Below the pieces are notes generated by a model. The model worked only from the letters and a program-made list of their open reading frames with translations. It ran no database searches and was not told the DNA's origin. Of a stretch of 49,621 nt of DNA, positions 34,687 to 44,168 are shown one piece after another; position 1 is the stretch's first letter; the number at the start of each line of letters is the position of its first letter. The stretch lies in contig NZ_JABJVX010000017.1 in the NCBI RefSeq assembly GCF_013155465.1, positions 1 to 49,621 on the forward strand, written 5' to 3'. Source of the DNA: Alterinioella nitratireducens. GTDB taxonomy: Bacteria; Pseudomonadota; Alphaproteobacteria; Rhodobacterales; Rhodobacteraceae. The translations under genes were made by a program, and so were the position numbers.

Positions 34687-36393
34687 ATGAAACTAAGACA
34701 TCTCATGCTCGGGGCCGCAGCGGCGTTTGCGCTGTCCCCCGCGGCAGCGCTGGCTGAAAGGGGCTCGGACGGCCAGCTCAACATCATCTACTGGCAGGCA
34801 CCCTCGACGCTGAACCCGTATCTGTCGGGCGGCACCAAGGAGGTCGAGGCGGCCTCGCTGGTGCTGGAGCCGCTGGCCGGCTTCGACAACAACGGCGAAC
34901 TGGTTCCGCGTCTGGTGGACGAGATCCCCACCGTGGAAAACGGCGGCGTCTCCGAAGACCTGACCTCCATCACCTGGGTCCTGTCCGAGGGCATCACCTG
35001 GTCCGATGGCAGCCCGGTCACGGCCAATGACGCCGTGTTCACCTGGCAATACTGCACCGATCCCGAAGGCGGCTGCGCGCAGGCGTCCTATTTCGACGGG
35101 GTGGAAAGCGTGGAAGCGGTCGATGACCGGACCATCCGCATCAACTTCACCGCGCCCAAGCCGTTCCCCTATACCGCGCTGGTGGGGGCTGAAAGCCCGC
35201 TGATCCAGGCCGCACAATTCGCGGATTGCCTGGGCGCGGCGGCCCCCGAATGCACCGAGGCCAACTTTGGCCCGATCGGCACCGGCCCCTTCGTCGTCAC
35301 CGAGTTCCGTCCCAATGACGTGATCACCTACGCGGCGAACGAGAACTACCGCGTGCCGGATCAGCCGGCCTTTGCCACCGTGGTCTTCAAAGGCGGCGGC
35401 GACGCGGCCTCCGCGGCCCGTGCGGTTCTGGAAACCGGTGAATTCGACTATGCCTGGAACCTCCAGATCGACCCGACCATCCTGGCCGAAATGGAAGCCA
35501 ACGGCATCGGCGAGGTCGTGACCGCCTTCGGCACGAGCGTCGAGCGTCTGCACCTGAACCAGACCAATCCCGACCCCGCGCTTGGCGACATGCGCTCCAC
35601 CCTGGAAGGCGGCGAACATCCGTTCCTGACCGACCCGGCCGTGGGTCAGGCCATGTCCATGGCCATCGACCGCGCGCTTTTGGTGGAAATCGGCTATGGG
35701 GCCGGTGGTCAGGCCACCTGCAACGTGCTGCCGGCGCCCGAGCTCTATGCCTCGACCGCCAATGACGACTGCCTGACGCAGGATCTCGAAGGTGCCGCGC
35801 AGGTGCTGGAAGATGCCGGTTGGGTCGATGAAGACGGCGACGGCGTGCGCGAGCGCGACGGTATCCGCCTGAGCGTTCTCTACCAGACCTCGACCAACGC
35901 CGTCCGTCAGGACACCCAGGCGCTGGTCAAGCAGTGGTGGGAAGAAATCGGCATCGAGGTCGAGCTGCGCAACATCGACGCGTCGGTCTTCTTCGGCGGC
36001 GACCCCTCCAGCCCGGACACGTTCCAGAAGTTCTATGCAGATATCGAGATGTATACGAACAACTTCGCGGGCGTCGATCCCGAGGCCTACATGGCCAACT
36101 GGCGCTGCAACGAGATCCCTGGCCCCGACACCCAGTGGCAGGGCTCGAACATCCAGCGTTTCTGCGACCCGGCCTATGACGCCCTGGTCGACGAGATGGC
36201 CCAGACCGCAGCCCTGGAAGAGCGCGGCCGCCTGGCGCAGGAGATGAACGACATGCTGGTGCAAAGCTACTCGATCATCCCGCTGATCCACCGTGGCGGC
36301 GTCTCGGCCCATGCCGTGACCCTGGAAGGTGTCCGGATGTCCGACTGGGATTCCGAGCTGTGGAACATCGCCGAATGGTCGCGGGCCGAGTAA
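34687..36393 (+). CDS. Peptide ABC transporter substrate-binding protein (SBP family 5)
   Basis: A 568-residue periplasmic solute receptor of the DppA/OppA family. A signal peptide covers residues 1-23 (cleavage after AAALA). The family start INIIYWQAPSTLNPYLSGGTKE-like region follows as LNIIYWQAPSTLNPYLSGG. The signature WSDGSPVTANDAVFTWQY (about 102-119) lies in lobe I. Several Cys residues are present, among them ones in YCTDPEGGC and ATCNVLPAPELYASTANDDC, that could form disulfides. The gene has an AAGGAGAG ribosome binding site and lies 47 bases after the second ATPase. Peptides, opines or nickel are possible ligands. Confidence 0.92.
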   Translation: MKLRHLMLGAAAAFALSPAAALAERGSDGQLNIIYWQAPSTLNPYLSGGTKEVEAASLVLEPLAGFDNNGELVPRLVDEIPTVENGGVSEDLTSITWVLSEGITWSDGSPVTANDAVFTWQYCTDPEGGCAQASYFDGVESVEAVDDRTIRINFTAPKPFPYTALVGAESPLIQAAQFADCLGAAAPECTEANFGPIGTGPFVVTEFRPNDVITYAANENYRVPDQPAFATVVFKGGGDAASAARAVLETGEFDYAWNLQIDPTILAEMEANGIGEVVTAFGTSVERLHLNQTNPDPALGDMRSTLEGGEHPFLTDPAVGQAMSMAIDRALLVEIGYGAGGQATCNVLPAPELYASTANDDCLTQDLEGAAQVLEDAGWVDEDGDGVRERDGIRLSVLYQTSTNAVRQDTQALVKQWWEEIGIEVELRNIDASVFFGGDPSSPDTFQKFYADIEMYTNNFAGVDPEAYMANWRCNEIPGPDTQWQGSNIQRFCDPAYDALVDEMAQTAALEERGRLAQEMNDMLVQSYSIIPLIHRGGVSAHAVTLEGVRMSDWDSELWNIAEWSRAE

Positions 36394-36416
36394 CCCCGGT
36401 CTGACCTGATATCACC

Positions 36417-36457
36417 GGCCCCTCCGGCCCGCGCATTCGCGGGTCGCCGGGGGGGCC
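36417..36457 (+). promoter_or_regulatory. Strong intra-operon hairpin between binding-protein and permease genes
   Basis: GGCCCCTCCGG (36417-36427) pairs with CCGGGGGGGCC (36447-36457), and a second stem CCCGCG/CGCGGG closes a CATT loop (36428-36443), leaving three bulged bases (TCG). There is no T tract. Such hairpins commonly protect the 3' end of an abundant binding-protein message or slow read-through into the permease genes. Confidence 0.65.
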
Positions 36458-36507
36458 ACCCCTTCCCCGCCCATGGCACGCTGCCAGACTTCTGAACCGA
36501 GGCGCCC

Positions 36508-37518
36508 ATGCTGACCTTCACGCTCCGTCGCTTGCTCCTGGCAATCCCGACGCTTCTGTTCATCAGTCTGATCATTTTCCTGATCCTCGACCTGGCCCCG
36601 TCCGACCCGACGGCCAGCCTGCCCCTGACGATCCCGCCCGAAGTGCGCGCCGAGATCCGCGCCTCGCTCGGCCTCGATGAGCCGATGGTGGTGCGCTTTG
36701 CGCTCTGGTTGCAGCAATTCTTCATCAACGAGCCGCTGAACCTGCTGGAGCAATGGACCGGCCTGAGCTTCGGCGATGGCGACCGCACCCGCGTGATCTC
36801 GTGGCAGACCCGCAGCCCGGTCGTCGATATCATCGCGCAGCGCATGCCGCAGACCCTGTGGGTGGTCGGCACCTCCTATGTCGTCGGGATCCTGATCGCG
36901 GTGCCCATCGGGGTGATCTCGGCCTACCGGCAATACAGCTGGTTCGACCAGATCGGCACTTTCGTCTCGATGCTCGGCTTCTCTGTCCCGACCTTCTTCA
37001 CCGGCGTCCTCTTCATCGTCATCTTCTCGGTCCAGCTTGGCTGGTTCCCCTCGGTCTACGACACCACCCATGTAGTGACGGATTGGGCGAGCTTCGTGGT
37101 GCAGCTCAAGCAGATCATCATGCCGGTGATGGTCCTGGGCCTCTACAATGCCAGCCAGATCAGCCGCTTCATGCGCGCCTCGATGCTGGACAACCTGAAC
37201 CAGGATTACGTGCGCACCGCCCGCGCCAAGGGCATGACCGAGCGGGTCGTGGTCCTGATCCACGTGCTGCGCAACTCGATGATCCCGGTCGTCACCGTCA
37301 TCGCGCTTGGCGTGCCGCAGGTCTTCGGCGGCGCGATCATCACCGAGCAGGTGTTCAAGGTGAACGGCCTCGGCCAGTTGCTGATCGTCGCCATCCAGAG
37401 CGGCGACATCCCCACCGTGCAGACGCTGACCTTCATCTTCGCGGTGCTCATCGTGCTCTTCAACCTGATTGCCGACGTCCTCTATGGCGTCCTTGACCCG
37501 AGGATCCGCTATGACTGA
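36508..37518 (+). CDS. Peptide ABC transporter permease (DppB-like)
   Basis: A 336-residue inner-membrane permease of the BPD class. TM1 lies at about residues 9-29 (LLLAIPTLLFISLIIFLILDLAP), a periplasmic domain follows at about 35-105, and five more helices come after. The EAA loop that contacts the ATPase is VRTARAKGMTERVVVLIHVLRN. Length is normal for the DppB branch. It overlaps the next permease by eight bases (37511-37518). The gene order ATPase-ATPase-SBP-permease-permease differs from the usual dppABCDF order. Confidence 0.92.
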   Translation: MLTFTLRRLLLAIPTLLFISLIIFLILDLAPSDPTASLPLTIPPEVRAEIRASLGLDEPMVVRFALWLQQFFINEPLNLLEQWTGLSFGDGDRTRVISWQTRSPVVDIIAQRMPQTLWVVGTSYVVGILIAVPIGVISAYRQYSWFDQIGTFVSMLGFSVPTFFTGVLFIVIFSVQLGWFPSVYDTTHVVTDWASFVVQLKQIIMPVMVLGLYNASQISRFMRASMLDNLNQDYVRTARAKGMTERVVVLIHVLRNSMIPVVTVIALGVPQVFGGAIITEQVFKVNGLGQLLIVAIQSGDIPTVQTLTFIFAVLIVLFNLIADVLYGVLDPRIRYD

Positions 37519-38431
37519 TCTGGCCAATGTGAACGAGCAACAGGGCTACCGTGCGCCGCGCAACCAGTGGTGGGATGTCTGGGACCAGTTCAAGACCCAC
37601 AAGGGGGCGCTGTTCGGGCTCGGCTTCTTCGTCTTCATGCTGCTCTTCGTCTATGTCGGCCCCTATCTGTGGCCGATCGACGCCACCTATATCGACATCC
37701 GCGCCCGCAACCAGGGCGCCTCCTGGGCGCATCCGATGGGCGCCGACCAACTGGGCCGCGACACGCTGGCGCGGATGATGGCGGGCGGGCGCACCTCGAT
37801 CGCCGTGGGCCTGACCGCAATGGCGCTGAGCCTGTTGCTCGGCACGTTCGTGGGCGTCATCGCGGGCTATTTCAAGAAGCTCGACGGGCCGCTGATGCGG
37901 CTGACCGACCTCTTCCTGGCGCTGCCGCTGCTGCCGCTTCTGCTGGTCATCATCATGCTGTTCCGCGACACGCTGCGCAGCACGTTCGGGCCGGAAAACG
38001 GCATCTTCATCCTCATCGTCTTCGTCATCGGCATCACCAGCTGGATGCAGGCCGCCCGGATCGTGCGTGGCGACGTGCTGGCGCTGAAGGAGCGCGAGTT
38101 CGTGCTGGCGGCGAAATCCATCGGCACGCCCTCGCACCGGATGATCACCCGTCACGTGCTGCCCAACGTGATGTCGCCGATCATGGTCTCGGCCACGCTC
38201 GGCATCGCCAACGCGATCATCACCGAAAGCGCGCTGTCCTTCCTGGGGCTCGGCTTTCCGTCCGACTACCCGACCTGGGGGCGGCTGTTGTTCGATGGCA
38301 CCGAATGGCTGCAAAGGAACCCCGAGCGGGTGATCTGGCCGGGTCTGGCGATCTCGCTGACGGTGCTGTCGGTCAACTATATCGGCGACGGTCTGCGCGA
38401 TGCGCTGGATCCGAGGATCCGCGGGCGGTAA
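37511..38431 (+). CDS. Peptide ABC transporter permease (DppC-like)
   Basis: A 306-residue partner permease. A cytoplasmic N-terminus (MTDLANVNEQQGYRAPRNQW) and TM1 at about residues 38-57 are followed by the DppC-type HPMGADQLGRDTLARMMAGGRTS motif. The permease helices come next, with the EAA loop VLAAKSIGTPSHRMITRHVLPNV. The C-terminus NYIGDGLRDALDPRIRGR is diagnostic of the family. The ATG at 37511 is chosen because it gives this N-terminus; it overlaps the end of the DppB-like gene. It is the last gene of the transporter operon, followed at once by a hairpin repeat element. Confidence 0.92.
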   Translation: MTDLANVNEQQGYRAPRNQWWDVWDQFKTHKGALFGLGFFVFMLLFVYVGPYLWPIDATYIDIRARNQGASWAHPMGADQLGRDTLARMMAGGRTSIAVGLTAMALSLLLGTFVGVIAGYFKKLDGPLMRLTDLFLALPLLPLLLVIIMLFRDTLRSTFGPENGIFILIVFVIGITSWMQAARIVRGDVLALKEREFVLAAKSIGTPSHRMITRHVLPNVMSPIMVSATLGIANAIITESALSFLGLGFPSDYPTWGRLLFDGTEWLQRNPERVIWPGLAISLTVLSVNYIGDGLRDALDPRIRGR

Positions 38432-38521
38432 GCGAAGGATTTCGCCGCGCTTCGCGCGCCGATCCGCGGGGGGCTGCCGCCCCCCGGACCCCCCGCAGGT
38501 ATTGTCGGCAAAATGAAAGGG
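38432..38521 (+). repeat. Hairpin/GTATT repeat element, second copy
   Basis: Right after the DppC-like stop comes a small GC hairpin, CGATCCG, a GGGGGGC-TGCC-GCCCCCC hairpin (38468-38485) and then ACCCCCCGCAGGTATTGTCG followed by GCAAAATGAAAGG. Order and parts match the element after moaA. It probably ends the transporter transcript or stabilises its 3' end. Confidence 0.6.
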
Positions 38522-38667
38522 AAGGCGGCGCATGACCTGTCGTCCCGGTCGCCTGCGGGCCGGGGCCACGCAATGGGCGCGCGTTGCCCGCGCGAAAGCG
38601 ATGTGCTACCATTCGACAAGCGCGTAAAGAATGCGTGCGGAGCAGGAAACGCGCGGAAAAATCGCAG

Positions 38668-39123
38668 ATGCTGGATGCCACCGATCGCCGTCTTCTGAGG
38701 GCGATACAGGACAATGCCCAATTGACGGCGCAGGATCTGGGCGAGATGCTCAACCTCAGCCCCAGCCAGGCCGGACGCCGCCGCCAGAGGTTGGAGGCGG
38801 CGGGGATCGTGACCGGTGCGCGCGCGGTGGTCGCCCCGCAGGGCCTGGGGCTGCATGTGCAGGCCTTCGTGCAGGTGCAGATGAAGACCCACAGCGCCGA
38901 GATCGACACCAGTTTCGTCACCTTGCTGCGCGAGACGCCCGAGGTCACGGCCGCCTTTACCCTGACCGGCGAAGCGGATTACCTGCTGCGGGTCTGGTGC
39001 GAGGATTTGCAGGCGCTGCACCGGCTGATCCATGGCCGCCTGCTGCCCCATCCCAATGTGGCGCGCGTGCAGTCGCAGATCGTCATGGACCAACCCAAGA
39101 CCGACGCGCCGCTGCCGGTCTGA
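38668..39123 (+). CDS. Lrp/AsnC family transcriptional regulator
   Basis: A 151-residue regulator. The N-terminal winged helix-turn-helix (LDATDRRLLRAIQDNAQLTAQDLGEMLNLSPSQAGRRRQRLE) is followed by the RAM ligand-binding domain (about residues 65-140), with the usual VTAAFTLTGEADYLLRVWCEDL segment. Length is standard. I start at the ATG at 38668 because family members begin MLDxxDRxLL; the open frame continues 28 codons upstream with basic, unlike sequence. It sits between an amino-acid/peptide transporter and a cation antiporter. Control of the adjacent transporter in response to an amino acid is plausible but unproven. Confidence 0.88.
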   Translation: MLDATDRRLLRAIQDNAQLTAQDLGEMLNLSPSQAGRRRQRLEAAGIVTGARAVVAPQGLGLHVQAFVQVQMKTHSAEIDTSFVTLLRETPEVTAAFTLTGEADYLLRVWCEDLQALHRLIHGRLLPHPNVARVQSQIVMDQPKTDAPLPV

Positions 39124-39150
39124 CCAGAAAACGGAGACGTCACGCCCCTT

Positions 39151-41118
39151 ATGGACAACATCCTCTTCCAGTCCACGATCTTCCTTGCCGCCATGGTCAT
39201 CGCGGTGCCGCTGTCGGTCCGCCTGGGGCTCGGCTCGGTCCTGGGCTACCTGATCGCCGGGATCGTGATCAGTCCGATCCTGAACCGGGCGGGCGTCGAT
39301 CCTGTCGAATTGCAGCATTTCGCCGAATTCGGCGTCGTCATGATGCTGTTCCTGATCGGGCTGGAGCTGGACCCCAAGGGGCTGTGGGACATGCGCGACA
39401 AGCTGCTGCGCCTCGGCACCGCGCAGGTTCTGGTCTCGACGGTGGCCATCGGGGCGCTGGCCTACTGGCTCGGCCTCAGCTGGCAACCGGCACTGGCGGT
39501 CGGGCTGATCTTCGCGCTGTCCTCGACCGCCATCGTCTTGCAGACGCTGACCGAAAAGGGGCTCTTGCGCACGACCGGCGGGCGCTCCTCGTTCTCGGTC
39601 CTGCTGACGCAGGATATCGCGGTCATCCCGATGCTGGCAATCCTGCCGCTGCTGGCGATCCCCTCCCCCGCGGTGTTCAGCCCGGACGGGGCCATCCAAC
39701 GTCCCTCGGTCACCGCCGCCGCCGCCGAGGCGCAGGAGGCGGGCATGTCGCTGGTCGATGGTCTGCCCGCCTGGGGCGTGACCCTCATCACAATCGCCGC
39801 CGTCGCCGCCGTCATCATCGGCGGAAAATACCTGACCCGGCCGCTGTTCCAGTTCATCCACATGGCCCGGATGCGCGAGATGTACACGGCCGTGGCGCTG
39901 GTCATCGTGGTCGGCATCGCGCTGCTCATGGTCCTCGTCGGCCTCTCGCCCGCGCTTGGCGCCTTTGTCGCGGGCGTGGTGCTGGCCAATTCCGAGTTCA
40001 AACACGAGCTCGAGGCCAATATCGAGCCCTTCAAGGGCTTGCTGCTCGGCCTGTTCTTCATCACCGTGGGCGCCAGCATCAGGTTCGGCGTGCTGTTCTC
40101 CAACTTCGCCATCATCATCGGGCTGACGCTCGCGGTGATGATCATCAAGGGGCTGATCCTCTTCGTGATCGGGTGGGTCTACGGGCTCAAGGGACGCGAT
40201 CAGTGGCTCTTTACCCTCGGCCTGGCACAGGCGGGGGAGTTCGGCTTCGTCCTCATTTCCTTCGCGGTCACGCAGCATGTGCTGTCGCAATCGCTGGTCG
40301 AGATCCTGCTGCTGGTCGTCGCCCTGTCGATGCTGCTGACGCCGCTGGTTTTCATCATCTACGACGTGCTGTCCTCCTATATCTCCGAGTCCGGCGAGAC
40401 CGAGCGCGAGGCCGACGAGATCGACGCGCCGGAGGAGATCATCATCGCAGGCACGGGCCGTTTCGGACAGGTCGTCAACCGCATGGTGCAGGCGGCGGGC
40501 AAGCGCACGGTTGTTCTGGACAACGATCTTGCCACGATCCAGCTGATGCGCCGCTTTGGCTATCACGGCTTCTTCGGCGATCCGACCCGGCCCGAGTTGC
40601 TGCACGCCGCGGGGCTGGATCATGCCACGGTGCTGGTGGTGGCGATGGATGACAAGGAAGACGCCGTGCAACTGGTCGCCTATGCCCGCCAGCGCCGCCC
40701 CGATCTGCATATCGTCGCGCGCGCCTATGACCGGGTGCATGTCTACCAACTCTACCAGGCCGGGGCCAATGACATCGTGCGCGAGATGTTCGACAGCTCG
40801 CTGCGCGCCGGGCGCTACGTGCTGGAGAATGTCGGCCTCACGGAATACGAGGCGCATGAGATGGAGATGGCCTTCTACCGCCATGACCGGCAGGTGCTGC
40901 GCGAACTGGCCGAGCTGTGGAAACCCGGCACCCCGCTGGCCGAGAACAACGCCTATGTCGAACGCGCGCGCGAGTTGAACAACACGCTGGAAACGGCGCT
41001 GGCGACGCAGCTTGACGCCGCCGAAGCGCCGCTACGGGACGACGAGGAGGAGGATGAGGAAGATCATGCCTCGCCCGCCGCCACGCCCGCCTCCTCGAAG
41101 GTCGCCATGCCCGAATGA
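39151..41118 (+). CDS. CPA2 family monovalent cation:proton antiporter (KefB/KefC-like)
   Basis: A 655-residue protein. About twelve membrane helices cover residues 5-405, with a CPA2 core including [21 protein letters not shown] cytoplasmic TrkA-N/RCK domain follows (about 428-545), with the nucleotide-binding motif [21 protein letters not shown] and acidic strand end VLDND. It likely exports K+ or Na+ in exchange for protons under nucleotide or glutathione-adduct control. The tail is very acidic ([10 protein letters not shown]) and then Ala/Pro/Ser-rich. The last 55 bases overlap the end of the convergent cobT gene. The ATG at 39151 follows 27 bases after the Lrp gene. Confidence 0.9.
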   Translation: MDNILFQSTIFLAAMVIAVPLSVRLGLGSVLGYLIAGIVISPILNRAGVDPVELQHFAEFGVVMMLFLIGLELDPKGLWDMRDKLLRLGTAQVLVSTVAIGALAYWLGLSWQPALAVGLIFALSSTAIVLQTLTEKGLLRTTGGRSSFSVLLTQDIAVIPMLAILPLLAIPSPAVFSPDGAIQRPSVTAAAAEAQEAGMSLVDGLPAWGVTLITIAAVAAVIIGGKYLTRPLFQFIHMARMREMYTAVALVIVVGIALLMVLVGLSPALGAFVAGVVLANSEFKHELEANIEPFKGLLLGLFFITVGASIRFGVLFSNFAIIIGLTLAVMIIKGLILFVIGWVYGLKGRDQWLFTLGLAQAGEFGFVLISFAVTQHVLSQSLVEILLLVVALSMLLTPLVFIIYDVLSSYISESGETEREADEIDAPEEIIIAGTGRFGQVVNRMVQAAGKRTVVLDNDLATIQLMRRFGYHGFFGDPTRPELLHAAGLDHATVLVVAMDDKEDAVQLVAYARQRRPDLHIVARAYDRVHVYQLYQAGANDIVREMFDSSLRAGRYVLENVGLTEYEAHEMEMAFYRHDRQVLRELAELWKPGTPLAENNAYVERARELNNTLETALATQLDAAEAPLRDDEEEDEEDHASPAATPASSKVAMPE

Positions 41119-42086
41119 CAGGCGACGGCGCCCTTCAGGATCTGGACCGCCAGCGCCGCGCCCGAGCCTTCGCCAAGCCGCATGCCCAGTGACAAAAGCG
41201 GCGCCTTGCCGAGCCGCGTCAGGAGCGCCCGATGCGCGCCCTCGGCCGAAAGGTGCCCGGCAACGGCATGATCCAGCGCCCCCGGCACCGCCTTTTCCAG
41301 GCAGGCGGCGGCGGCGGTGCAGATGAACCCGTCCAGGATCACCGGGATGCGTTCGACCCGCGCCCGCGCGATCGCGCCCGCCATCGCCGCCAGTTCGCGC
41401 CCGCCAAGGCAGCGCAGCGCCTCCAGCCCGTCACCCGACGCGCCGGGGTTGGCGGCCAGCCCCTCGGCCACCACACGCGTCTTCAGCGCCAGCCCCGCAT
41501 CGTCCACACCGGTGCCGCGCCCGGTCCAGTCGGCGGGCTCGCCGCCAAAAAGCGCATGGGCAATGGCCGCCGCGGACGTGGTGTTGCCGATCCCCATCTC
41601 GCCCGTGACCAACAGGTCGGCATCCTCCGAAACCGCGTTCCAGCCCGTGGCCAGCGCGGCGAGAGACTCCCCCTCCTGCATCGCGGGGCCTTGGGTGAAA
41701 TCGCCCGTGGGCCGGTCAAGCTCCAGCGCATGGACATCCATCCTTGCCCCCGCCGCCTTCGACAGCTGGTTGATCGCCGCCCCCCCGGCCCGGAAATTCG
41801 CCACCATCTGCACCGTCACCTCCGCCGGAAAGGCGCTGACGCCGCGTTCGGTGACGCCGTGATTGCCGGCGAATACCAGCACTTGCGGCGCGTTGATCGC
41901 AGGCCGCGCATCGCCGCGCCACCCGGCATACCAGATCGCCAGATCCTCCAGCCGCCCAAGCGCGCCGGGGGGCTTCGTCAACTGCCCGTTGCGGGCCTCG
42001 GCCCCTTCGGTCGCGGCGTGGTCGGGGCCGGGGGCTGCGGCAAGACGGTCGCGGAACTCGGCGAGGGAGGCGAAGGTGGCGGTCAT
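41064..42086 (-). CDS. cobT: Nicotinate-nucleotide--dimethylbenzimidazole phosphoribosyltransferase (CobT)
   Basis: A 340-residue enzyme that makes alpha-ribazole phosphate for the lower ligand of cobalamin. Family motifs are [16 protein letters not shown] near the N-terminus, [46 protein letters not shown] and, close to the end, [18 protein letters not shown], whose Glu is the catalytic base in Salmonella CobT. Length agrees (about 340-356). The start at 42086 is the only one with family likeness. It is divergent from cobS, with 88 bases between starts, and its 3' end overlaps the antiporter gene. Confidence 0.95.
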   Translation of the reverse strand: MTATFASLAEFRDRLAAAPGPDHAATEGAEARNGQLTKPPGALGRLEDLAIWYAGWRGDARPAINAPQVLVFAGNHGVTERGVSAFPAEVTVQMVANFRAGGAAINQLSKAAGARMDVHALELDRPTGDFTQGPAMQEGESLAALATGWNAVSEDADLLVTGEMGIGNTTSAAAIAHALFGGEPADWTGRGTGVDDAGLALKTRVVAEGLAANPGASGDGLEALRCLGGRELAAMAGAIARARVERIPVILDGFICTAAAACLEKAVPGALDHAVAGHLSAEGAHRALLTRLGKAPLLSLGMRLGEGSGAALAVQILKGAVACHSGMATFEEAGVAAGEA

Positions 42087-42174
42087 GGTCGGTGCGTCTC
42101 TTTCATTGCAAGGCCGGGGCCGGGCCGGTATGGCCGATTGCCAGAGGGAATGCGACGGAAAAGAGGGATGCGGC

Positions 42175-42933
42175 ATGGCCGGGACCGACATAACGCACCG
42201 AGTTTTCGGCGATCTGCGCCTGGCGCTCGGGCTGCTGACGCGGCTGCCGCTGCCCGGTGAGGTCGACCTCACGCGCGGGGCCGCCGCCTCCTGGGCCTGG
42301 CCGGTGGCGGGATTGGCCGTGGCGCTGGCGGGGGGCATCGGCATCTGGCTGACCTCGGCCCTGCCCGCGGGTCTTTCCGCCGCCGCGGGCCTCGCCGTGA
42401 TGATCCTGGTGACGGGCGCCATGCATGAGGACGGGCTGGCCGACACGGCGGACGGGCTCTGGGGCGGATGGGACCGCGCGCGGCGGCTGGAGATCATGAA
42501 GGACAGCCGCATCGGCACCTATGGCGTGATCGCGCTGATCCTGTCGCTGCTGGCGCGCTGGTCTTTGCTGGTGGCGCTGATCGGGGCCGGGGCGTTCTGG
42601 CCCGTGCTTGTCGCGGCCGCACTTCTGTCGCGGGTGCCGATGGTGTTCGTGATGGCGATGCTGGACCCGGCCCGCCCCGGCGGATTGTCGCGCGCGGTGG
42701 GGCAGCCGCCCCTTGGGGCCGCATGGGGCGCGCTGGCGCTGGCGCTGATCCCGGCGCTGCTGCTTTGCGGGGGCGCGGCGGTATGGGCGGTGATCGGGAT
42801 CGCGCTGCTCACGCTTGGCATCGCCGCCATCGCGCAGGCAAAGATCGGCGGGCAGACCGGCGACATCCTGGGCGCGTCGCAGCAACTGGCCGAGATTGCC
42901 GCGCTCGCGGTCCTCACTGCCGCCGTCACATAA
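42175..42933 (+). CDS. cobS: Adenosylcobinamide-GDP ribazoletransferase (cobalamin synthase CobS)
   Basis: A 252-residue membrane enzyme that joins adenosylcobinamide-GDP and alpha-ribazole, the last assembly step of cobalamin. The signature [35 protein letters not shown] is intact (acidic, Mg-binding), and five to six hydrophobic segments follow. I choose the ATG at 42175, with GAGGG seven bases upstream; an ATG at 42130 would add a Cys-rich leader without family likeness. It is divergent from cobT. A bidirectional terminator follows the stop. Confidence 0.93.
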   Translation: MAGTDITHRVFGDLRLALGLLTRLPLPGEVDLTRGAAASWAWPVAGLAVALAGGIGIWLTSALPAGLSAAAGLAVMILVTGAMHEDGLADTADGLWGGWDRARRLEIMKDSRIGTYGVIALILSLLARWSLLVALIGAGAFWPVLVAAALLSRVPMVFVMAMLDPARPGGLSRAVGQPPLGAAWGALALALIPALLLCGGAAVWAVIGIALLTLGIAAIAQAKIGGQTGDILGASQQLAEIAALAVLTAAVT

Positions 42934-42934
42934 G

Positions 42935-42970
42935 AAAACCCCGCCGCAGTTCCCTGCGACGGGGCCGTTT
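42935..42970. terminator. Bidirectional terminator between cobS and carD
   Basis: CCCCGCCGCAG (42939-42949) pairs with CTGCGACGGGG (42954-42964), one C/A mismatch, TTCC loop. AAAA precedes the stem, giving TTTT on the minus strand after carD; on the plus strand CCGTTT follows. Confidence 0.8.
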
Positions 42971-42987
42971 CAGTCTTCATCCGGCTC

Positions 42988-43500
42988 TCAGGCGGCGGCG
43001 CGGGCGGTCAGCACATCATCGACACGCTTCTGCGCGCCCGCCTCGTCCATGCCGTTCACGGCGGCCAGTTCCCGGGTCAGACGCTCAAGCGCCGCCTCAT
43101 AGAGCTGACGCTCGGAATAGCTCTGCTCACGCTGGTCATCGGCGCGGTGCAGGTCGCGCACGACCTCGGCAATGGCGATAAGATCGCCGGAATTGATCTT
43201 CTGCTCATATTCCTGCGCCCGGCGCGACCACATCGCGCGCTTCACGCGGGCCTTGCCCTTGAGGGTCTCAAGCGCTTTCTTGACCACATCGGGGCTGGAG
43301 AGCGAGCGCATCCCCACCTCGGTGGCCTTGGCTGTCGGCACGCGCAGGGTCATCTTGTCCTTCTCGAAGGAGATCACGAATAGCTCGAGCGTCAGCCCGG
43401 CTATCTCCTGTTCCTCGATGGACACGATCTGGCCCACGCCATGCGCCGGATAGACGACATATTCGTTCGGGCTGAAATCCTGTTTACGCGATTTGCTCAT
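42988..43500 (-). CDS. carD: CarD family transcriptional regulator
   Basis: A 170-residue CarD/CdnL-type protein that binds RNA polymerase and stabilises open complexes at many promoters, including rRNA promoters. The N-terminal RNA polymerase-interacting domain begins FSPNEYVVYPAHGVGQIVSIEEQEIAG; the C-terminal helical DNA-binding domain contains WSRRAQEYEQKINSGDLIAIAEVVRDLHR. Length is standard for alphaproteobacteria. It stands downstream of fdxA but has its own promoter-like sequence in a 283-base gap. Confidence 0.94.
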   Translation of the reverse strand: MSKSRKQDFSPNEYVVYPAHGVGQIVSIEEQEIAGLTLELFVISFEKDKMTLRVPTAKATEVGMRSLSSPDVVKKALETLKGKARVKRAMWSRRAQEYEQKINSGDLIAIAEVVRDLHRADDQREQSYSERQLYEAALERLTRELAAVNGMDEAGAQKRVDDVLTARAAA

Positions 43501-43783
43501 CTGGTTCTTCCTCTCAAGCCCGGGTATCAGGCGACAAAAACACCGCGAGGAAAGCGGAGCCTTCCAACACGAGGTGCATTACGGATGGTGTGATGCGCGT
43601 CTGGCAGCACGCGCGGAATTCTCTCACAGACTGGTTTCAGCCCTTAACATAGCACAAAAAAGGGCCGAATCAAAGCGCGGCGTGGGGCGCACGCGCGAAA
43701 TCGCTGGTTTTACAGCGTCTTGCCGCAGGGGCAACATCGCATTTGGCAGGCGCAGAACCGGCCTGCCGGTCTCCCGAATCGCT
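43501..43783 (-). promoter_or_regulatory. carD upstream region with a sigma70-type promoter candidate
   Basis: On the minus strand TTGATT (43673-43668) and TATGTT (43651-43646) are 16 bases apart and resemble -35 and -10 boxes. A T-run (TTTTTT) lies in the spacer. An AGAGGAAGAACC ribosome binding site precedes carD. No other gene is seen in this 283-base gap after fdxA. Confidence 0.45.
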
Positions 43784-44119
43784 TCAGCCGCCCTCACCGG
43801 GGTTTTCGGACAGAAGCGGCAGCTTGTCCGGCTTGCCGTCGAACTCCTCCGCCGTTGGCAACGGTTCCTTCTTGGAGACGATGACAGGCCACAATTCCGA
43901 GTATTTGCGGTTCAGCTCTACCCATTTTTCCATATCCGGTTCCGTGTCGGGCCGGATCGCGTCGGCGGGGCATTCGGGCTCACACACGCCGCAGTCAATG
44001 CACTCGTCGGGGTGGATGACCAGGAAATTCTCCCCCTCGTAGAAGCAATCCACCGGGCAGACCTCGACACAGTCGGTATATTTGCAATTGATGCAGTTTT
44101 CGAGAACGGCGTAGGTCAT
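43784..44119 (-). CDS. fdxA: Seven-iron ferredoxin FdxA
   Basis: A 111-residue electron carrier. The cysteine pattern fits one [3Fe-4S] cluster (Cys9, Cys17, Cys50) and one [4Fe-4S] cluster (Cys21, Cys40, Cys43, Cys46), as in Azotobacter FdI-type ferredoxins. [14 protein letters not shown]-like and [12 protein letters not shown] segments are visible. The C-terminal half is the usual acidic/lysine tail ([17 protein letters not shown]). It starts 49 bases after the S4 gene stop in the conserved helicase-S4-fdxA-carD cluster. Confidence 0.94.
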   Translation of the reverse strand: MTYAVLENCINCKYTDCVEVCPVDCFYEGENFLVIHPDECIDCGVCEPECPADAIRPDTEPDMEKWVELNRKYSELWPVIVSKKEPLPTAEEFDGKPDKLPLLSENPGEGG

Positions 44120-44168
44120 GGCGCATCCATTTCAGGTGTCGTCATGGGGTGTAATCCCCAGCACCCGA

